From an uncultured Collinsella sp. (lineage in GTDB: Bacteria; Actinomycetota; Coriobacteriia; Coriobacteriales; Coriobacteriaceae): a stretch of 6,812 nt of DNA. The stretch covers positions 1-6,812 of the forward strand of contig CAUFMG010000029.1 in NCBI GenBank assembly GCA_959026725.1, read 5' to 3'. Positions 6,173-6,812 of this stretch are shown in pieces (position 1 is the stretch's first letter; each line of letters starts with the position of its first letter). A program made the translations under genes and the position numbers. The notes below the pieces were generated by a model, which saw only the letters and a program-made list of their open reading frames with translations, was not told the DNA's origin and made no database searches.

Positions 6173-6187
6173 ATCTGGGCAAACGCC
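6142..6187 (+). repeat. Dispersed 46-nt element, downstream copy
   Basis: Begins AAAAAGGGACAGGTTTATTT, continues TTGGCAGGTTTTATCTGGGC and ends AAACGCC. It is the reverse-orientation partner of 2561-2606 and lies seven bases after the permease stop codon. The two copies bracket the ABC operon. Confidence 0.8.
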
Positions 6188-6218
6188 GGACAACCATTAG
6201 GTGGCCCGGCGTTTGCCC
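6177..6218. terminator. Perfect 13-bp inverted repeat between convergent genes
   Basis: GGGCAAACGCCGG (6177-6189) and CCGGCGTTTGCCC (6206-6218) are exact reverse complements separated by 16 nt. On the plus strand a short CGTTTT follows, as expected for an intrinsic terminator with an interrupted U-tract. It lies between the permease (ends 6135) and the convergent small gene (ends 6252) and may serve both, although no U-tract follows on the minus strand. Confidence 0.6.
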
Positions 6219-6251
6219 CGTTTTGCTGGGGATGTTTGTCGTTCGGTGCTC

Positions 6252-6572
6252 TTACTGGCCAATCCAGTGTTGCGCATAGCTCTTAATGTCCTCGGTAAAA
6301 CCGTCAAGGTCGTCAAGGGTGATCACGCTGTCGATAAGCAAATTGGCTATCTCGCGGTGCATTGTGCTGCGGCGAATGTTGTTTGCAATTACGCCTGAGG
6401 ACAGCTTGTCTCTATTGAGGCTCTCTTCTAGTGCCCAAAATCTACTGGACGCTTCGCTGCCGCCATTCAGTATCTCAACGTACTGGCCGATGAGCTTTTC
6501 CATATAACGTTCTTGCCATTGAGGAAGCATTTTCTTAAACAGCTTCCAGTCGCTTTCGGCTACGTCGCGCAT
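6252..6572 (-). CDS. Hypothetical protein, 106 residues, helical and soluble
   Basis: The product starts MRDVAESDWKLFKKMLPQWQ and contains YMEKLIGQYVEIL (23-35), a segment ASSRFWALEESLNRD (41-55), then NNIRRSTMHREIANLLID (64-81) and VITLDDLDGFTEDIK (83-97). It is charged and probably mostly helical, with no signal peptide, membrane segment or catalytic motif. From memory it resembles a small family common in gut Firmicutes and Actinobacteria that databases often label 'multidrug transporter'; nothing here supports transport, and I would not carry that name over. The ATG at 6572 was chosen because GGAGG lies four to five bases upstream; a TTG at 6590 would add six residues but would place that Shine-Dalgarno sequence inside the gene. 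It converges on the ABC operon. GC content is lower than in the ABC genes. Confidence 0.8.
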   Translation of the reverse strand: MRDVAESDWKLFKKMLPQWQERYMEKLIGQYVEILNGGSEASSRFWALEESLNRDKLSSGVIANNIRRSTMHREIANLLIDSVITLDDLDGFTEDIKSYAQHWIGQ

Positions 6573-6610
6573 ATGTCCTCCGCTCGTCAAATGGGCTTTT
6601 CATTTGCCTT

Positions 6611-6811
6611 TCATTCTATTTGCTTTTCGCTCGCAGGCGTGGATGAGAGGCGCTCTTTAGCCTTCGAGATTGGGCTTGAATGGGTTGTATGCCACAAAAC
6701 GGGCCTATCTACTACGTTTAATTGGATACCCTCAACCATGCCGGGAAAACGAAAAATAAAACCGACGCTCCTATAAGTTGTCAATAGGCAGTTTGCGGGA
6801 GCGCTCCCTTC
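6611..6811 (-). CDS. Open frame running off the window end; hypothetical, possibly not a gene
   Basis: On the minus strand a frame is open from the window edge to a TGA at 6613-6611, 66 codons in all. An internal ATG at 6739 would give a 42-residue peptide starting MVEGIQLNVVDRPVLWHTTH and ending TPASEKQIE. That ATG has no Shine-Dalgarno sequence. The composition is ordinary enough for coding DNA (no Arg/Ser/Pro bias), and a longer gene entering from the right is possible. No family is recognised with confidence. It ends 39 bases before the 106-residue gene on the same strand. Confidence 0.3.
   Translation of the reverse strand, partial: EGSAPANCLLTTYRSVGFIFRFPGMVEGIQLNVVDRPVLWHTTHSSPISKAKERLSSTPASEKQIE
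6756..6784 (-). promoter_or_regulatory. Candidate sigma-70-type promoter
   Basis: On the minus strand a perfect TTGACA (6784-6779) is separated by exactly 17 bp from TTTTAT (6761-6756, 4/6 to the -10 consensus). It could drive the 106-residue gene through a ~175-nt leader, or a 42-residue peptide from the ATG at 6739 with almost no leader. It overlaps the open frame that runs off the window, so both cannot easily be real. Confidence 0.4.
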
Positions 6812-6812
6812 A

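Noticed and set aside
2561..6187. Insertion sequence or transposon carrying the ABC operon
   Set aside because: There is no transposase gene and no visible target-site duplication; the flanking elements fit dispersed repeats better.
6513..6776. 87-codon plus-strand frame at the right edge
   Set aside because: It lies antisense to the start of the 106-residue gene and to the minus-strand open frame, has no ribosome binding site and resembles no known protein.

Overview
The window looks like chromosomal DNA of a GC-rich Gram-positive bacterium, most likely a gut Coriobacteriia such as Collinsella. This is inferred from three things: GC-rich third codon positions in the long genes, a Gram-positive/actinobacterial type LexA site, and the style of the proteins. 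It rests on sequence feel, not on a database match.

Layout. (1) 1-222 is a GC-rich stretch that may hold the 3' tail of an upstream gene. (2) 223-801 (+) is a complete ogt-type O6-alkylguanine-DNA methyltransferase. (3) 842-980 is a REP-like array with an exact 62-bp period, made of alternating inverted 15-nt half-sites. (4) 959-1582 (-) is a wreck: the N-terminal ~120 codons of an Abi_2 abortive-infection-type protein joined, out of frame, to the last ~66 codons of a ClC chloride channel gene. (5) 1753-2391 (-) is a full-length GyrI-like (AraC effector-binding fold) protein. A perfect 14-bp palindrome matching the LexA box core lies 57 bp upstream of its start, inside its probable promoter. 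(6) 2663-6135 (+) is a two-gene ABC operon: a LolD/MacB-class ATPase and a 921-residue permease with two FtsX-type domains. Its two flanks carry diverged copies of one 46-nt element in opposite orientation. The downstream copy abuts the permease stop codon and forms a terminator-like hairpin, and a second perfect 13-bp hairpin follows. (7) 6252-6572 (-) is a small soluble protein of unknown function. (8) 6573-6812 holds a minus-strand open frame that runs off the window end, plus a possible promoter.

Working together. The ATPase and permease clearly form one transporter; its substrate cannot be told from sequence. Ogt (alkylation repair) and the GyrI-like protein with its LexA box both point to DNA damage responses, but they are separated, on opposite strands, and are not an operon. 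I do not see a clearly new multi-gene system. The most informative signals are the LexA box on the gyrI-like gene, the Abi/ClC junction, and the two families of palindromic repeats.
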